From Streptomyces hiroshimensis (GTDB lineage Bacteria > Actinomycetota > Actinomycetes > Streptomycetales > Streptomycetaceae): 64,000 nucleotides of DNA. The notes beneath the pieces were generated by a model. It was given only the letters and a program-made list of their open reading frames with translations, was not told where the DNA came from and made no database searches. Where the stretch lies: NCBI RefSeq assembly GCF_014650335.1, contig NZ_BMUT01000007.1:348152-412151 (forward strand), read 5' to 3'. The stretch's first letter is position 1. The number at the start of each line of letters is the position of its first letter. A program made the translations under genes and the position numbers. Shown here piece by piece: positions 17,126 through 25,409 of this stretch.

Positions 17126-17587
17126 ATGGCTGAACCCGTGACCATGACCGCGCGTGTCTACTTCGATGCCGGGACCGGCGAGGAAGAGCGCAAGGCGCTG
17201 ACCGACGGGCTGGCAGGGCTGGGGCTGAAGACGTACAGCGCGACGCTGGACGTCTTCAGGGGCGAGCCGCTCACCTGGCTCGTGCTCGTCGTGCTGCCGC
17301 TCAGCGGCTTCCTGCAGAACGTCGGGCAGCTCCTCGCCCAGGACGCCTGCACCGCTCTCAAGCGCATCCTCGGAGGTGCGCTGCGCCGCACCCCGGGCGA
17401 GCCGCCTGCACGGCACCGCCCGCTCCTGCTGGAGGACGTGGACTCCGCCGCCCGGATCCTCGTCGAGGCGGACCTGCCCGTGGCCGCCTACCAGCAGCTC
17501 CTCGAACTGGACTTGCAGCCCTGGACGGGCCGGACGCTGTCCTACGACCGGGAGCGCCACTGCTGGAGCGGTTCGGCGGGCGAGTAA
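17126..17587 (+). CDS. Small unknown protein encoded directly after the CHAT-WD40 protein
   Basis: 153 residues, starting 9 bases after the CHAT gene's stop, so surely in the same transcript. The N-terminal third (ARVYFDAGTGEEERKALTDGLAGLGL) looks like a small alpha/beta unit. The centre has a hydrophobic segment (LTWLVLVVLPLSGFLQ) long enough to insert in or lie on a membrane, and the C-terminal part is soluble. No known family is recognised. As the constant companion of a CHAT protease it is a candidate substrate, adaptor or membrane-active effector. The stop codon lies inside the first copy of a 19-bp tandem repeat. Confidence 0.65.
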   Translation: MAEPVTMTARVYFDAGTGEEERKALTDGLAGLGLKTYSATLDVFRGEPLTWLVLVVLPLSGFLQNVGQLLAQDACTALKRILGGALRRTPGEPPARHRPLLLEDVDSAARILVEADLPVAAYQQLLELDLQPWTGRTLSYDRERHCWSGSAGE

Positions 17588-17638
17588 CCGTAGAGTCCGC
17601 AAGTAACCGTAGAGTCCGCGAGCAGCCGTAGGGTCTGC
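17582..17638. repeat. 19-bp tandem repeat, three copies
   Basis: Three adjoining copies: GAGTAACCGTAGAGTCCGC (17582-17600), AAGTAACCGTAGAGTCCGC (17601-17619) and GAGCAGCCGTAGGGTCTGC (17620-17638). The first two differ at 1 of 19 bases and the third at 3 from the first. The array begins inside the stop codon of the preceding gene. There are no unique spacers, so it is not a CRISPR array. Confidence 0.85.
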
Positions 17639-17882
17639 GGACCGTACCCCCGCCGGGTGGCCGTCGCCGCCACCCGGCGCTGCCGCCCGGCGCCACGTCC
17701 GGCGCCACACCCCCACCCCCCCGCTCCTCGTGCCGCACAAGGGCTCCCCTTCTCCGGGCCCGTCCGCTACGTTCGCCTCGCGTACCGCGACCCGTCACAC
17801 CGACGACACGGTCCCTTCCCCGGCGCTCGCTGCTCTTGGAACACCCGGATCCGGCCCCGACTCCCAAGAGGTCCTCAGACTC
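17639..17882. other. Leader region before the phospholipase C gene
   Basis: 244 bases of mostly C-rich sequence between the 19-bp repeats and the phospholipase start. It should contain that gene's promoter, but no clear promoter elements or stable hairpin were found. Confidence 0.3.
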
Positions 17883-19940
17883 ATGCCTGAACTCAACCGG
17901 CGGCGATTCCTCCAGATCGCCGGCGCGACCGCAGGCGTCGCGGCGCTGTCGAACAGCATCGACCGCGCCGCCGCCATCCCCGCCCGCCGTCGCGCCGGCT
18001 CGATCCAGGACGTCGAGCACATCGTCGTCCTGATGCAGGAGAATCGTTCCTTCGACCACTACTTCGGCACGCTGAAGGGCGTGCGCGGCTTCGGTGACCC
18101 GCGCCCGGTGTCCCTGCCCAGCGGCAAGCCGGTGTGGTACCAGTCGGACGGGTCCAAGGAGGTGCCGCCCTACCACCCGGACGCCGAGAATCTCGGCATG
18201 CAGTTCATCGCCGGCCTCAACCACGACTGGGCGGGCGGGCACAGGGCCTGGAACCAGGGCCGCTACGACCAGTGGTTGCCCGCCAAGGGCACGGGCACGA
18301 TGGCCTACCTGACCCGGAAGGACATCCCCTTCCACTACGCGCTCGCCGACGCGTTCACCGTGTGCGACTCCTACCACTGCTCGTTCATCGGGGCCACCGA
18401 CCCCAACCGCTACTACCTGTGGACGGGGCACACGGGCAACGACGGCAAGGGCGGCGGCCCGGTCCTCGGCAACGAGGAGGCCGGCTACGACTGGACGACG
18501 TACCCCGAGCGGCTGGAGAAGGCCGGCGTCTCGTGGAAGATCTACCAGGACGAGGGCGACGGCCTGGACAAGGCGGGCTCCTGGGGCTGGATCGAAGACG
18601 CCTACCGCGGCAACTACGGCGACAACTCCCTCCTCTACTTCAACAACTACCGCAACGCCAAGCCCGGTGAGCCGCTCTACGAGAAGGCGCGCACCGGCAC
18701 GAACGTCAAGAAGGGCGGCGGCTACTTCGACGTCCTCAAAGCCGACGTCAAGGCGGGCAAGCTGCCGCAGATCTCCTGGATCGCCGCGCCGGAGGCGTTC
18801 TCCGAGCACCCGAACTGGCCGGTCAACTACGGTGCCTGGTACATCTCCCAGGTCCTGGACGCCCTGACCTCCGACCCCGAGGTGTGGAGCAGAACAGCCC
18901 TGTTCATCACCTACGACGAGAACGACGGCTACTTCGACCACGTCCTGCCGCCGTTCCCGCCCGACTCCGCCGCCCGGGGCGCCTCCACCGTGGACGCCTC
19001 CCTCGACGTCTTCGCCGGGAACGCCCGCTACGGCGCCGGCCCCTACGGCCTGGGCCAGCGCGTGCCCATGCTCGTGGTCTCGCCGTGGAGCACCGGCGGC
19101 TTCGTGTGCTCGGAGGTCTTCGACCACACCTCGGTCGTCCGCTTCATGGAGCGCCGCTTCGGGGTGCGCGAGCCGAACATCTCGCCGTGGCGGCGTGCCG
19201 TCTGCGGCGACCTGACCTCGGCCTTCGACTTCCGGCTCTCGGACACGAAGCCCGCCGCGCTGCCCGGCACCGCGGCCTACGAGCCGCCGGACCGCAAGCG
19301 GCACCCGGACTACGTGCCGAAGCCGCCGTCCGGCCCCTCCCTGCCCAAGCAGGAGAAGGGCTCGCGGCCGGCGCGCCCGCTGCCGTACGCCCCGCTGGTG
19401 GACGGCGCCGCGACCCCGTCGACCGGGCGCTTCACGCTCACCTTCGGCGGGGGCGAGGCGGCGGGCGTGTGCTTCACGGTCACGTCCGGCAACCGCACGG
19501 ACGGCCCCTGGACGTACACGGCGGAGGCCGGAAAGAAGCTCTCAGACACCTGGAACACGGCCTACTCGAAGGGCACCTACGACCTGTCGGTCTTCGGCCC
19601 GAACGGCTTCCTGCGCACCTTCCGCGGGCCGGGCAAGGCCTCCGGCCCGGAGGTGACCGCCCGCCACGACGCCCGCACCGGGGGTGTCACCCTGACGATG
19701 ACGAACGCGGGCGGCACCGACTGCCACCTGACGGTCACCGACGCCTACGGCGGCAGCCGCGAGACCTTCACGGTGCGCGCGGGCGGGCGGCTGGTCCATG
19801 CGGTGGACCTGCGCCGCAGCAAGCGCTGGTACGACCTGACCGTGGTCTCGGACGCGGACCGCACCTTCCTGCGCCGCTTCGCCGGGCACGTCGAGACCGG
19901 CGAGACGGGGGTGAGCGACCCGGCCATCGCCACGGTCTGA
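17883..19940 (+). CDS. Tat-exported phosphocholine-specific phospholipase C
   Basis: 685 residues from ATG 17883. The N-terminus NRRRFLQIAGATAGVAAL is a twin-arginine signal, so the enzyme is exported folded. The catalytic phosphoesterase domain (PF04185 type) opens with HIVVLMQENRSFDHYFG and includes CDSYHCSFIGATDPNR, ITYDENDGYFDHV and DHTSVVRFMERRF. The last ~200 residues are two beta-rich DUF756-like C-terminal domains (FTLTFGGGEAAGVCFTV; GGVTLTMTNAGGTDCHLTV). Such enzymes hydrolyse phosphatidylcholine or sphingomyelin and, in Streptomyces, often support phosphate scavenging. No Pho box was identified upstream. A strong terminator follows 40 bases after the stop. Confidence 0.92.
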   Translation: MPELNRRRFLQIAGATAGVAALSNSIDRAAAIPARRRAGSIQDVEHIVVLMQENRSFDHYFGTLKGVRGFGDPRPVSLPSGKPVWYQSDGSKEVPPYHPDAENLGMQFIAGLNHDWAGGHRAWNQGRYDQWLPAKGTGTMAYLTRKDIPFHYALADAFTVCDSYHCSFIGATDPNRYYLWTGHTGNDGKGGGPVLGNEEAGYDWTTYPERLEKAGVSWKIYQDEGDGLDKAGSWGWIEDAYRGNYGDNSLLYFNNYRNAKPGEPLYEKARTGTNVKKGGGYFDVLKADVKAGKLPQISWIAAPEAFSEHPNWPVNYGAWYISQVLDALTSDPEVWSRTALFITYDENDGYFDHVLPPFPPDSAARGASTVDASLDVFAGNARYGAGPYGLGQRVPMLVVSPWSTGGFVCSEVFDHTSVVRFMERRFGVREPNISPWRRAVCGDLTSAFDFRLSDTKPAALPGTAAYEPPDRKRHPDYVPKPPSGPSLPKQEKGSRPARPLPYAPLVDGAATPSTGRFTLTFGGGEAAGVCFTVTSGNRTDGPWTYTAEAGKKLSDTWNTAYSKGTYDLSVFGPNGFLRTFRGPGKASGPEVTARHDARTGGVTLTMTNAGGTDCHLTVTDAYGGSRETFTVRAGGRLVHAVDLRRSKRWYDLTVVSDADRTFLRRFAGHVETGETGVSDPAIATV

Positions 19941-19980
19941 GCCCGGCCCCGGCGCCGCCGGGGGTCCTGTGCGGCGGGTG

Positions 19981-20009
19981 ACGGGAGCCGCCACTGCGGC
20001 GGCTCCCGT
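19981..20009 (+). terminator. Intrinsic-type terminator after the phospholipase gene
   Basis: A perfect 12-bp stem (ACGGGAGCCGCC paired with GGCGGCTCCCGT) with a 5-base loop, 40 bases after the phospholipase stop. There is no U-tract, which is common for Streptomyces terminators. Confidence 0.8.
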
Positions 20010-20044
20010 TCGCGCCGCGGAAGAGAGCGGGGTAGACATGGGAT

Positions 20045-22804
20045 ATGGCCCGAAACCGGGACCGCTCCTCGGGGCCCTCGGGCCACTGGTTCACCGGTCG
20101 GCGCCGAGACAGCAGGCGTGAGCCGGTGCAGTCGCGCAACGGCTCACGGGTGCCGTCGGCCGGACGTCTCCGGTCGATGGTGCGCAGCCGCAGCGTCGCC
20201 GGTCAGATGTTCCTGCTGCAGCTGCTGATCGTGCTGCTGCTCGTCGTCGCCGCGGTGGTCACGTTGGTGCTCCAGGCGCGGAGCGACAGATTCCAGGCGG
20301 CGCGCGATCGATCGCTCGCCGCCGCACAGACGTTCGCCCACAGCCCCGGCCTGGTGGCGACCCTGCACGGTCCGGACCCCAGCAAGGTGCTCCAGCCGCT
20401 GACCGAGGCCGCCCGCAAGGAGGCCGGCGTCGACTTCATCGTGGTGACGGACCGCAACGGCATCCGCTACACCCATCCCCGGCCCGAGCTCATCGGCAAG
20501 CAGTTCATCGGCACCATCGGGCCGTCGCAGGCCGGGCACGTCACCATCGAGAGCGTCAACGGCCCCCTCGGCGAGGAGGTGCAGGCCGTGGTCCCGGTCG
20601 AGGACGACCACGGCAACGTCGTGGGCCTGGTGTCGTCCGGGCTGAAGGTCAGCTCGGTGAGCAGCGCCGTCGACCGTCAGCTGCCGCTCGTCCTCGCCGC
20701 CGGCGGCGCCGCGCTCCTCCTGGCCACCGGCGGCGCGGCCCTGGTCAGCCGGCGGTTGCAGCGCCAGACGCACGGCCTCGGCCCGGCCGAGATGACCCGG
20801 ATGTACGAACACCACGACGCGGTCCTGCACGCGGTGCGCGAGGGCGTCGTCATCGTCGGCGGCGACGGCCGCGTGATGCTCGCCAACGACGAGGCGCGCC
20901 GGCTCCTCGGCCTGCCGCAGGACGTGGAGGGCCGGGCCGTCACCGGGCTCGACCTCGACCCCCGGATGGCCGAGCTGCTGGAGTCCCGGCGCGTCGCCAA
21001 CGACGAGGTGCTGCCCGTCGGGGACCGGCTGCTGGCCGTGAACAACCGGCCGACGGACCGCCGGGGCGGGCCACCGGGCAGCGTGGCGACCCTGCGGGAC
21101 TCCACCGAGCTGCGCGCCCTCGCGGGAAAGGCCGAGGCCGCGCGCGAACGGCTGAAGCTGCTGTACGACGCGAGCGTGGCCGTCGGGACGACCCTCGACG
21201 TCCAGCGCACCGCCGAGGAGCTCACCCAGGTGGCCTCACCCCGGTTCACCGACTACGCCACCGTCGACCTCGCCGAGCCGGTCCTGCGCGGCGACGAGCC
21301 GCGGGCGGGCGTCGGCAGCGACGCGCCCGAGCTGCGGCGGGTGGCGCTCAGCGGCGTCCGCGACGACCACCCCCTGTACCGGGCGGGCGAGCTCCACCGC
21401 TTCGCCGCGCCCACCCCGCAGGCGACGGGCTTCGTCAGCGGGCACGCGATCCTCGTACCGGATCTGGCGGCGTCCGCCGGCTGGCGCACCCAGGACGTCG
21501 TGCGGACGCAGGCCATACTGGATTACGGCTTCCACTCCCTCATCACCGTGCCGCTCAAGGCGCGCGGCGTGCTGATGGGCATCGCCAACTTCTGGCGGAC
21601 GGGGGACAGCGCCACCTTCGAGGAGGACGACCTGTCCCTGGCCGAGGAGCTGGCGGCGCGGGCCGCCGTGTGCATCGACAACGCCCGGCGCTTCACCCGC
21701 GAGCACGCCATGGCCGTGACGCTGCAGCACAGCCTGCTGCCGCGCGGCCTGCCCGAGCAGAACGCCCTCGACGTCGCCTACCGCTACCTGCCGGCCCAGG
21801 CCGGGGTGGGCGGCGACTGGTTCGACGTGATCCCGCTGCCCGGGGCCCGGGTGGCCCTGGTCGTCGGCGACGTCGTCGGCCACGGCCTGCACGCCGCCGC
21901 GACGATGGGCCGTCTGCGCACCGCCGTGCTGAACTTCACCGCCCTGGACCTGCCGCCCGACGAGCTCCTCGGGCACCTCGACGAACTGGTCGGGCGCATC
22001 GACCTGGAGTCCGCGGGAGTGGACGGGGAGGACGCGATCGCGGGCGCGACCTGCCTGTACGCGATCTACGACCCGGCCACGGGCGTCTGCGCCATGGCCC
22101 GGGCCGGCCATCCGCTGCCGGCCGTCGTCCACCCCGAGGGCAGGGTGGAGTTCCCCGAGCTGCCCGCCGGGCCGCCGCTGGGCCTCGGCGGGCTGCCCTT
22201 CGAGGCCGGGGAGCTGCAGCTGCGCGAGGGCAGCAACCTCGTCCTCTACACCGACGGCCTCATCGAGGACCGCAAGCGCGACATCGACGCGGGCCTGGCG
22301 ATCCTCAGCTCCACGATCGCCCACGCCGGACGGACGCCGGACGAGATCTGCGAGGAGGTGCTCAAGGCCCTGCTCCCGGCCCGGCAGCGCGACGACATCG
22401 CCCTGCTCGTCGCCCGTACCCGCATCCTGGACCCCGACCGCACCGCCGAGTGGGAGCTGCCCTCCGACCCCGCGGTCGTGGCGCAGGCCCGCGCCGACGT
22501 CACCCGGCAGCTGACCGAGTGGGGCCTGGACGAGGCCGCGTTCACCACCGAGCTGATCCTGAGCGAACTGGTCACCAACGCCATCCGGCACGCCTCGGGC
22601 CCGGTCCGCGTCCGTCTCGTCCGCGACCGCGCCCTGATCTGCGAGGTCGCCGACGGCAGCAGCACCGCCCCCCACCTGCGCTACGCGGCCGCGGAGGACG
22701 AGGGCGGCCGCGGCCTGTTCCTCGTCGCCCAGCTGGCGGAGCGCTGGGGGACGCGGTACACGCCGGAGGGGAAGGTGATCTGGGCGGAGCAGCAGCTGGC
22801 GTGA
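20045..22804 (+). CDS. Membrane sensor phosphatase: sensor-PAS-GAF-SpoIIE-HATPase
   Basis: 919 residues from ATG 20045; ATG 20177, just before the first membrane helix, is an alternative. Two membrane segments (about 55-77 and 215-235) flank an extracellular sensor domain of the CitA/DcuS type (VDFIVVTDRNGIRYTHPRPELIGK). Inside come a PAS domain (VREGVVIVGGDGRVMLANDEA), a GAF domain (about 375-545), a SpoIIE/PP2C phosphatase (VGGDWFDVIPL, VVGDVVGHGLHAAA, LVLYTDGLIEDR) and a C-terminal GHKL ATPase (ELILSELVTNAIRHA, EGGRGLFLVAQLAERWG). The combination is an anti-anti-sigma phosphatase joined to an anti-sigma-like kinase, responding to an extracellular signal. No linked sigma or STAS gene is present. 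It is bounded by terminators on both sides. Confidence 0.92.
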   Translation: MARNRDRSSGPSGHWFTGRRRDSRREPVQSRNGSRVPSAGRLRSMVRSRSVAGQMFLLQLLIVLLLVVAAVVTLVLQARSDRFQAARDRSLAAAQTFAHSPGLVATLHGPDPSKVLQPLTEAARKEAGVDFIVVTDRNGIRYTHPRPELIGKQFIGTIGPSQAGHVTIESVNGPLGEEVQAVVPVEDDHGNVVGLVSSGLKVSSVSSAVDRQLPLVLAAGGAALLLATGGAALVSRRLQRQTHGLGPAEMTRMYEHHDAVLHAVREGVVIVGGDGRVMLANDEARRLLGLPQDVEGRAVTGLDLDPRMAELLESRRVANDEVLPVGDRLLAVNNRPTDRRGGPPGSVATLRDSTELRALAGKAEAARERLKLLYDASVAVGTTLDVQRTAEELTQVASPRFTDYATVDLAEPVLRGDEPRAGVGSDAPELRRVALSGVRDDHPLYRAGELHRFAAPTPQATGFVSGHAILVPDLAASAGWRTQDVVRTQAILDYGFHSLITVPLKARGVLMGIANFWRTGDSATFEEDDLSLAEELAARAAVCIDNARRFTREHAMAVTLQHSLLPRGLPEQNALDVAYRYLPAQAGVGGDWFDVIPLPGARVALVVGDVVGHGLHAAATMGRLRTAVLNFTALDLPPDELLGHLDELVGRIDLESAGVDGEDAIAGATCLYAIYDPATGVCAMARAGHPLPAVVHPEGRVEFPELPAGPPLGLGGLPFEAGELQLREGSNLVLYTDGLIEDRKRDIDAGLAILSSTIAHAGRTPDEICEEVLKALLPARQRDDIALLVARTRILDPDRTAEWELPSDPAVVAQARADVTRQLTEWGLDEAAFTTELILSELVTNAIRHASGPVRVRLVRDRALICEVADGSSTAPHLRYAAAEDEGGRGLFLVAQLAERWGTRYTPEGKVIWAEQQLA

Positions 22805-22843
22805 GGGGCACAGCACGGACCCCGCAGGACACAGCAGGACACA

Positions 22844-22880
22844 GCGCAGGACGGGCTGGTTGCTCCAGCCCGTCCTGCGC
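22844..22880. terminator. Strong bidirectional terminator hairpin
   Basis: A perfect 16-bp stem (GCGCAGGACGGGCTGG with CCAGCCCGTCCTGCGC) and a 5-base loop, 40 bases after the SpoIIE-type gene and 51 from the convergent csbD stop. It can serve both strands. Upstream of it, GCAGGACACA is repeated in tandem near 22823-22842. Confidence 0.88.
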
Positions 22881-22930
22881 GTCCTGGGGTTCTGCGGGGC
22901 CTGCGGGGGCCTGCACCTGTCCTTACGCGG

Positions 22931-23098
22931 TCAGCGACCGCGCAGGTTCTTCTTGACGTTCTCCGCGGTTTCCTGGACCTTGCCCGTCACCTTCTCGGCG
23001 CGGCCCTCGGCCTCCAGGCGGCGGTCGCCGGTCACATTGCCCGTGGTCTCCTTGAGCTTGCCCTTGAGCTGCTTGGCCTTCGCTTTCCCTTTGCCCAT
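22931..23098 (-). CDS. CsbD-family small stress protein
   Basis: 55 residues with the family's repeated Lys/Glu-rich pattern: KAKQLKGKLKETTGNVTGDRRLEAEGRAEKV, then KVQETAENVKK. GGGAGG lies 8 bases before ATG 23098. CsbD-like proteins are general-stress products of unknown mechanism. Here it follows the integrase-like gene and ends near a shared terminator. Confidence 0.92.
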   Translation of the reverse strand: MGKGKAKAKQLKGKLKETTGNVTGDRRLEAEGRAEKVTGKVQETAENVKKNLRGR

Positions 23099-23181
23099 GA
23101 CCGGGCCTCCCTGTGTGTGCAGTGAAGGGTTTCTCCCGGAGTCCACCCTGTGGCGGGTCCATCGGGTCCGCAACCGCAGCT

Positions 23182-23976
23182 TCACGGGGCCGTGACCCCC
23201 GCGTCCTGCAGCCGGCGCAGGGTCCAGCCCCGGCCGCGCGGGTCGAGGGGGCGGGTGGCCGCCGTGAAGGCTTCCGCGGCGCGCCGGTAGGAGAGGCGGC
23301 CGCGCGCGGTCGTGAACAGGGGGCCTTCGACGCGGCCGAGGGTGAGCAGCGGGAGCAGCCGAGCCGAGCCGTCGCCCCAGTGCAGCTCGGGGGCCGCGCC
23401 CGTCCTGGTGCGGCGGCCGGGGAGGTCGAGGTCGTCGACGTCGAGGGCGAGGAGGCGCTCGATGGGGGCGCGGGTCTCGTGCAGCAGGTGCCAGAAGGTC
23501 TGCTCGCGCAGCGGGGCGGGGAGTCCGAGGACGGCGCGGACCTCGTGCGGGCCGGGTTTCGCCGTTCCGTCCCGTGTTTGCGGTACGGGCAGAGGCCGCA
23601 GTCCGGCGGTGGGGTCGGCGGCGGTCAGCCAGCCCTGGGCGCGCCACCAGGCCACCGCGCTGCCGAGGGCGGACAGTTCGCGGTTGGCGGTGCGGGCGCC
23701 GACCGATGCCGAGCGGGCGGCGAAGGCGTCGCGCAGGCGGGCGGCCGTCCGGGGGGCCTCCAGCAGGGTGAGCGGTACGGACGGAGGGACGGCGTTGCGG
23801 CGGTCGTCGCCGGTGGGCGGCGTGCGGTCCACCAGGGCCCAGGCCCAGGTGGCGAGGGCGATGCCGTAGACCCGCCGGGAGCCGGTGCCCAGGCCGGAGG
23901 CGGCGAGGTACCGCTCGACGGCGACGGCGTACTCCACGGGATGGTTCACATGACTCGCATGACTCACGTGGTTCAC
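23182..23976 (-). CDS. Tyrosine-recombinase-like protein lacking the C-terminal catalytic residues
   Basis: About 264 residues from GTG 23976; the frame is open to 24072 and the start is uncertain. The N-terminal part (VERYLAASGLGTGSRRVYGIALATWAWAL) resembles the SAM-like core-binding domain of phage-type integrases. HETRAPIERLLALDVDDLDL resembles the box I region of the catalytic domain (the first Arg). Near the end WTLRRLQDAGVTAP aligns with the box II region where HxxR should be, but the protein stops there, so the final His and the nucleophilic Tyr are missing. It is either a truncated remnant or an inactive DNA-binding relative. The 5' end encodes a VNHVSHASHVNH repeat of unclear meaning. 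No attachment site was identified. Confidence 0.6.
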   Translation of the reverse strand: MNHVSHASHVNHPVEYAVAVERYLAASGLGTGSRRVYGIALATWAWALVDRTPPTGDDRRNAVPPSVPLTLLEAPRTAARLRDAFAARSASVGARTANRELSALGSAVAWWRAQGWLTAADPTAGLRPLPVPQTRDGTAKPGPHEVRAVLGLPAPLREQTFWHLLHETRAPIERLLALDVDDLDLPGRRTRTGAAPELHWGDGSARLLPLLTLGRVEGPLFTTARGRLSYRRAAEAFTAATRPLDPRGRGWTLRRLQDAGVTAP

Positions 23977-24148
23977 CTGCTTCAAGGCGCCCCGCCCTCC
24001 CCCACGCTCGATCGGCGATCGACAGCTGTCGACCGCAGTAAACAGGATCCGCAACGGTCCTGCATCCAGCATAAATTGACAAGGCTCGACTCAACTTCAT
24101 TTCGCCGGGTCCTAGCGTGTCCCTCCGCGGGCCCTGCACCCTGCCTGC

Positions 24149-25372
24149 ATGTCACTTGATCTCCGTCCGGCGGTGCTGCGCGAGCGGCACTTCCGTCTCT
24201 TCTTCACCGGTTACGCCACATCGCTGCTCGGGTCGTCGATGGCCTCGATCGCCCTGTCCTTCGCGGTCCTGCAGTCCGGCGGCGGGGGCACCGAGCTGGG
24301 GCTGGTCCTCTCGGCGCGGATCCTGCCGCTCGTGCTCGTCCTGCTCGCGGGCGGCGTCGTCACCGACCGGCTGGGCAGCCGCCGGGTGATGCTGGCGGCC
24401 GACGTCCTGCGCTGCCTGACCCAGGCCGGGCTGGCCCTGGCCCTGCTCGGCGGGATGCCTGACCTCGGCACCCTGCTCACCCTCGTCGCCCTCTGGGGCG
24501 CGGCGGAGGCCCTCTTCACGCCGGCACTGGAGGCGTACGTGCCCCGCATGGCCCGCGACGAGTCGCTGCCGGACGCCAATGCGCTGCTGGGCATGGCCCG
24601 TTCGGCGACGTCCGTCGCGGGTCCCGCTCTCGCGGGCGTCCTGACGGCGGCCGCCGGTCCGTCCTGCGTGCTCGCGCTCGACGCCGCCAGTTACGCGGTG
24701 AGCGTCGTCGTGCTGCTCCTGCTGCCCCGGCCGGAGGGGAAGGCGGCCGCGCGGGCGTCGTTCCTCGCCGAACTGCGGGAGGGCTGGACGGAGTTCCGCT
24801 CGCGCACCTGGCTGTGGGTGACCACGGCACACGTCTGCCTGTTCAACCTGTTCGTCTGGGGGCCGCTGCTGGTGCTCGGCCCGGTCGTCGCCGAGCGGCG
24901 GCTCGGCGGCGCGTCGTCGTGGGGGCTGGTCATGGCGCTGTACGGGGCGGGTGCGGTGGCCGGCGGCGTGGCCGTGCTCGGCCGCCGGCCGCGCCGGCCC
25001 CTGCTCGTGGCCACGGCCGCCACCGTGGGCTGGGCGCTGCCGTCCGCCGCCCTGGCGACGGGGCAGCCGCTGCCGTGGATATGCGCCGGGGCGCTGGTCG
25101 CCGGCGTCGGCTCGGCGGTCTGCGGCACGCTCTACGCCACGGCCACACAGCGGCAGGTGCCGTCCGGCACGCTCGCCAGGGTCAGCGCTTACGGCGCGTT
25201 CGGGGCGTTCGCGCTCGGGCCGGTCGGGCTTGCCGCGGCCGGGCCGCTGTCGGTGCTCGTGGGGGCGTCGGGGGTCCTGGGGTTCGGCGCGGTCTGGCAG
25301 CTCGCGGCCGTGGCCGTGGTGCTGTCACTGCCTGCGATACGGGCGGCGCTGCCGTCCGCCCCGCGCCCGTAG
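24149..25372 (+). CDS. MFS exporter (MFS_3/EntS-like)
   Basis: 407 residues with 12 predicted membrane segments. The loop between helices 2 and 3, DRLGSRRVMLAADVLR, is the MFS motif A, and EALFTPALEAYVPRMARDE is typical of the MFS_3 group that includes the enterobactin exporter EntS. It might export a siderophore, but it has no iron box and is separated from the siderophore locus by two unrelated genes; a drug or metabolite exporter is equally likely. The upstream region contains TTGACA at 24076-24081 without a clear -10 partner. Its stop is 37 bases from the convergent isomerase-family gene. Confidence 0.85.
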   Translation: MSLDLRPAVLRERHFRLFFTGYATSLLGSSMASIALSFAVLQSGGGGTELGLVLSARILPLVLVLLAGGVVTDRLGSRRVMLAADVLRCLTQAGLALALLGGMPDLGTLLTLVALWGAAEALFTPALEAYVPRMARDESLPDANALLGMARSATSVAGPALAGVLTAAAGPSCVLALDAASYAVSVVVLLLLPRPEGKAAARASFLAELREGWTEFRSRTWLWVTTAHVCLFNLFVWGPLLVLGPVVAERRLGGASSWGLVMALYGAGAVAGGVAVLGRRPRRPLLVATAATVGWALPSAALATGQPLPWICAGALVAGVGSAVCGTLYATATQRQVPSGTLARVSAYGAFGAFALGPVGLAAAGPLSVLVGASGVLGFGAVWQLAAVAVVLSLPAIRAALPSAPRP

Positions 25373-25409
25373 GCCCCCTCCCCGCGCAGTTGCCCCGGTC
25401 GCTGCGTGC

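Noticed and set aside
17582..17638. Possible CRISPR array
   Set aside because: The three 19-bp copies directly adjoin, without unique spacers, and no cas genes are present.
24149..25372. MFS exporter as a member of the siderophore cluster
   Set aside because: No iron box in front of it, and two unrelated genes on the opposite strand separate it from the first iron-boxed gene; the cluster already has an ABC exporter.
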